Of a stretch of 36,772 nt of DNA, positions 35,609-36,772 are shown piece after piece; positions within the stretch are counted from its first letter, which is position 1, and each line of letters starts with the position of its first letter. The notes beneath the pieces were generated by a model. The model was not told where the DNA came from, did not search any database, and worked only from the letters and a program-made list of their open reading frames with translations. The stretch is taken from positions 1 to 36,772 of the forward strand of contig PBTE01000214.1 of the NCBI GenBank assembly GCA_002726515.1, given 5' to 3'. The DNA is from Planctomycetaceae bacterium (lineage in GTDB: Bacteria > Planctomycetota > Planctomycetia > Pirellulales > Pirellulaceae). Made by a program: the position numbers and the translations under genes.

Positions 35609-36013
35609 GCACTGCCCGGCCAAATGAGCTGCAAAACAATTCGCTTCGCGACCCATTGCTCCAAATATTTGCTTTTCAGAAAGCTTGTCGGCGGGTCTGA
35701 TCAAGTGGCCAGCTACAGCAGAACTGGCCGGAAGTCTGCTCCACCACACAATTTCTGACGCGCAAATTCGAGAAAATGCCGGTAAAAACACGTTTTAAAC
35801 CAATCCGACTGCTCCGTGTGCTACCCTTGACTCACCCCATACATACCTCTGAAATTCATTTTTCAAATTCCGAAGTGTGTCTCGGCTGGTTGACGAACCG
35901 CCCACCGAGTTGGAATACTAAAAAAAGACTCGTCTTGAATTGCAGCCGCATCCGACTGTCGCTGTCTGACAAGTAGTTAGTCGAACGTATCTCTAACAGT
36001 AAAGGATCGCACC
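35609..36013. other. thrS-infC intergenic region with leader of infC
   Basis: 405 bases. It has a candidate promoter (35827-35855) and a leader of about 150 nt ending in the ribosome-binding site AAAGGA (36001-36006). A 5-bp inverted repeat (CGAGT...ACTCG) lies near 35901-35932. There is no clear terminator after thrS. Confidence 0.4.
35827..35855 (+). promoter_or_regulatory. Putative promoter of infC
   Basis: TTGACT (35827-35832, 5/6) and TGAAAT (35850-35855, 4/6) are exactly 17 bp apart. Transcription would begin near 35862 and leave about 150 nt of leader before the AUC start, long enough for the translational autoregulation typical of infC. Confidence 0.35.
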
Positions 36014-36517
36014 ATCTCGAAGCTTCAAACAAGGATCAACGATCAGATCCGTGTCCCTCAAATTAGACTCGTCGGCGCAGACGGTGAACAGCTCGGCATC
36101 GTTGCCACGGAAGATGCACTCAAACGCGCGCTTGGAGCTGCCTGCGACTTAGTGGAAGTCGCACCTAATGAGGACCCGCCTGTCTGCCGTATTATGGATT
36201 ACGGCAAGTACAAATACCAAAGAAACAAAAAAGTCAGTAAGGGACACGTTCACCACACGAAAACAAAAGAGATTCGTTTGCGGCCGAAGACGGGCGTGCA
36301 CGACATCGACTTCAAGGTGAAGCAAGCAATTCAATTCCTCAAGCATAAGGACAAGGTACAGATTTCCGTGGTCTTCCGTGGCCGCGAAATCGCTCACGTC
36401 CAGGAAGGCCATCGCGTGATGGCAGGTGTGGTTGAGGGTTTGATGGAACACGGCAAGGTCGAAACATCTCCAGCTCAACAGGGACGGCGTATTGTCTGTA
36501 CTGTTGCTCCCAAGTGA
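36014..36517 (+). CDS. infC: Translation initiation factor IF-3 (AUC start)
   Basis: 167 residues, normal for IF-3. The conserved N-terminus [20 protein letters not shown] is encoded by codons from 36029, and no ATG, GTG or TTG lies between it and the in-frame TAG at 35978-35980. The best start is ATC 36014 (reads as Met), with AAAGGA 7 nt upstream. The next conventional start (GTG 36152) would delete most of the N-domain. The C-domain has [20 protein letters not shown], the [19 protein letters not shown] strand-helix and a final VAPK. IF-3 binds the 30S subunit, blocks 50S joining and discriminates initiator codons. It rejects AUC and AUU, so it can autoregulate its own message. Confidence 0.93.
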   Translation: MSKLQTRINDQIRVPQIRLVGADGEQLGIVATEDALKRALGAACDLVEVAPNEDPPVCRIMDYGKYKYQRNKKVSKGHVHHTKTKEIRLRPKTGVHDIDFKVKQAIQFLKHKDKVQISVVFRGREIAHVQEGHRVMAGVVEGLMEHGKVETSPAQQGRRIVCTVAPK

Positions 36518-36688
36518 ATGATCCCGTTGTGAAAATGTAATGCGTGGACCGCTCGATTTTGAGTGTGCCGCGAGTTGCCTTCCGAGGGCAAACCGCGTTC
36601 GCCCCGCCACAGCATATCTTTTCGCCAACTTCAGTAGCCATAGCGCCACTTGGCGTTTGGTCGCTCATGCCGCTCCAACCGCCGGTCG
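36518..36688. other. Convergent gap between infC and the dehydrogenase
   Basis: 171 bases between the infC stop and the stop of the minus-strand dehydrogenase fragment. No terminator with a T-run is visible, and rpmI/rplT are not here. Confidence 0.4.
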
Positions 36689-36772
36689 TCACTGCAAATT
36701 TACGAACATCCCACCATCGATGAGCAGGAAGGCGCCGTTGACATAACGGGCGCCGTCGCTGGCCAGGAAAAC
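36689..36772 (-). CDS. Short-chain dehydrogenase/reductase, C-terminal fragment (partial)
   Basis: The minus strand reads 27 codons from the window edge to TGA 36691-36689: VFLASDGARYVNGAFLLIDG, then GMFVNLQ. This is the conserved C-terminal signature of classical SDR enzymes (FLASD.A.Y.nG..l.iDGG). The Rossmann and catalytic parts lie beyond the window, so the substrate cannot be inferred. It is convergent with infC. Confidence 0.85.
   Translation of the reverse strand, partial: VFLASDGARYVNGAFLLIDGGMFVNLQ

Overview
The window looks like chromosomal DNA from a planctomycete, most likely a Pirellulales relative of Rhodopirellula/Blastopirellula. The case rests on several secreted or membrane families known mainly from that phylum, a long/short NfeD pair beside a flotillin (FloA), four outer-membrane-barrel-like proteins, loosely packed housekeeping genes with long gaps, and the breakup of operons that are conserved elsewhere (rpmA-obgE without rplU, thrS-infC without rpmI-rplT). 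I see no phage, insertion sequence, CRISPR array or obvious genomic island. It is mostly core genome with some poorly characterised phylum-specific genes.

Layout. 1-128: C-terminal tail of an acidic repeat protein, then a strong terminator. 351-1879: a short primary-type sigma factor and apt. 2200-4477: tandem paralogous Cys-rich barrel proteins, then a secreted LolA-like protein (4711-5658). 5959-10824: a membrane-microdomain cluster of long NfeD with two ClpP-like domains, short NfeD, FloA and a single-pass membrane protein, followed directly by a beta-hydroxyacid dehydrogenase (10832-11755). 11923-12840: a 29-residue, extremely basic ORF and a DUF3891 protein. 13282-18285: a secreted unknown, ribosomal protein L27, ObgE, type III pantothenate kinase and an MnmE-like GTPase. 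18571-21014: a secreted TPR protein and FxsA. 21051-23543 (minus): a second tandem pair of barrel proteins. 23867-24529: a methyltransferase. 24588-31276 (minus): a five-gene Yej/Opp-type peptide ABC importer. 31651-32622 (minus): an exported trypsin-like protease. 33306-33379 (minus): tRNA-Val(GAC). 33608-36517: thrS and infC. 36689-36772 (minus): the C-terminus of a short-chain dehydrogenase.

How the genes fit together. The importer operon runs lipoprotein, YejB-like permease, YejE-like permease, then two separate ATPases. A perfect intercistronic stem-loop follows the binding-protein gene and may set its expression above that of the permeases. The NfeD/NfeD/FloA set should form a membrane scaffold, but both ClpP-like domains of the long NfeD appear to lack the nucleophilic serine, which suggests a non-proteolytic role. 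The translation genes (L27, ObgE, ThrRS, IF-3, tRNA-Val, MnmE-like GTPase) are scattered. infC appears to start at an AUC codon, consistent with the codon-based autoregulation known for IF-3.

The points most worth checking are the AUC start of infC, the two nucleophile-less ClpP-like domains, the MnmE-like GTPase without its C-terminal Cys motif, the 29-residue basic ORF, and the Cys-rich tandem barrel proteins. All functional calls come from reading motifs by eye. No database search was run.
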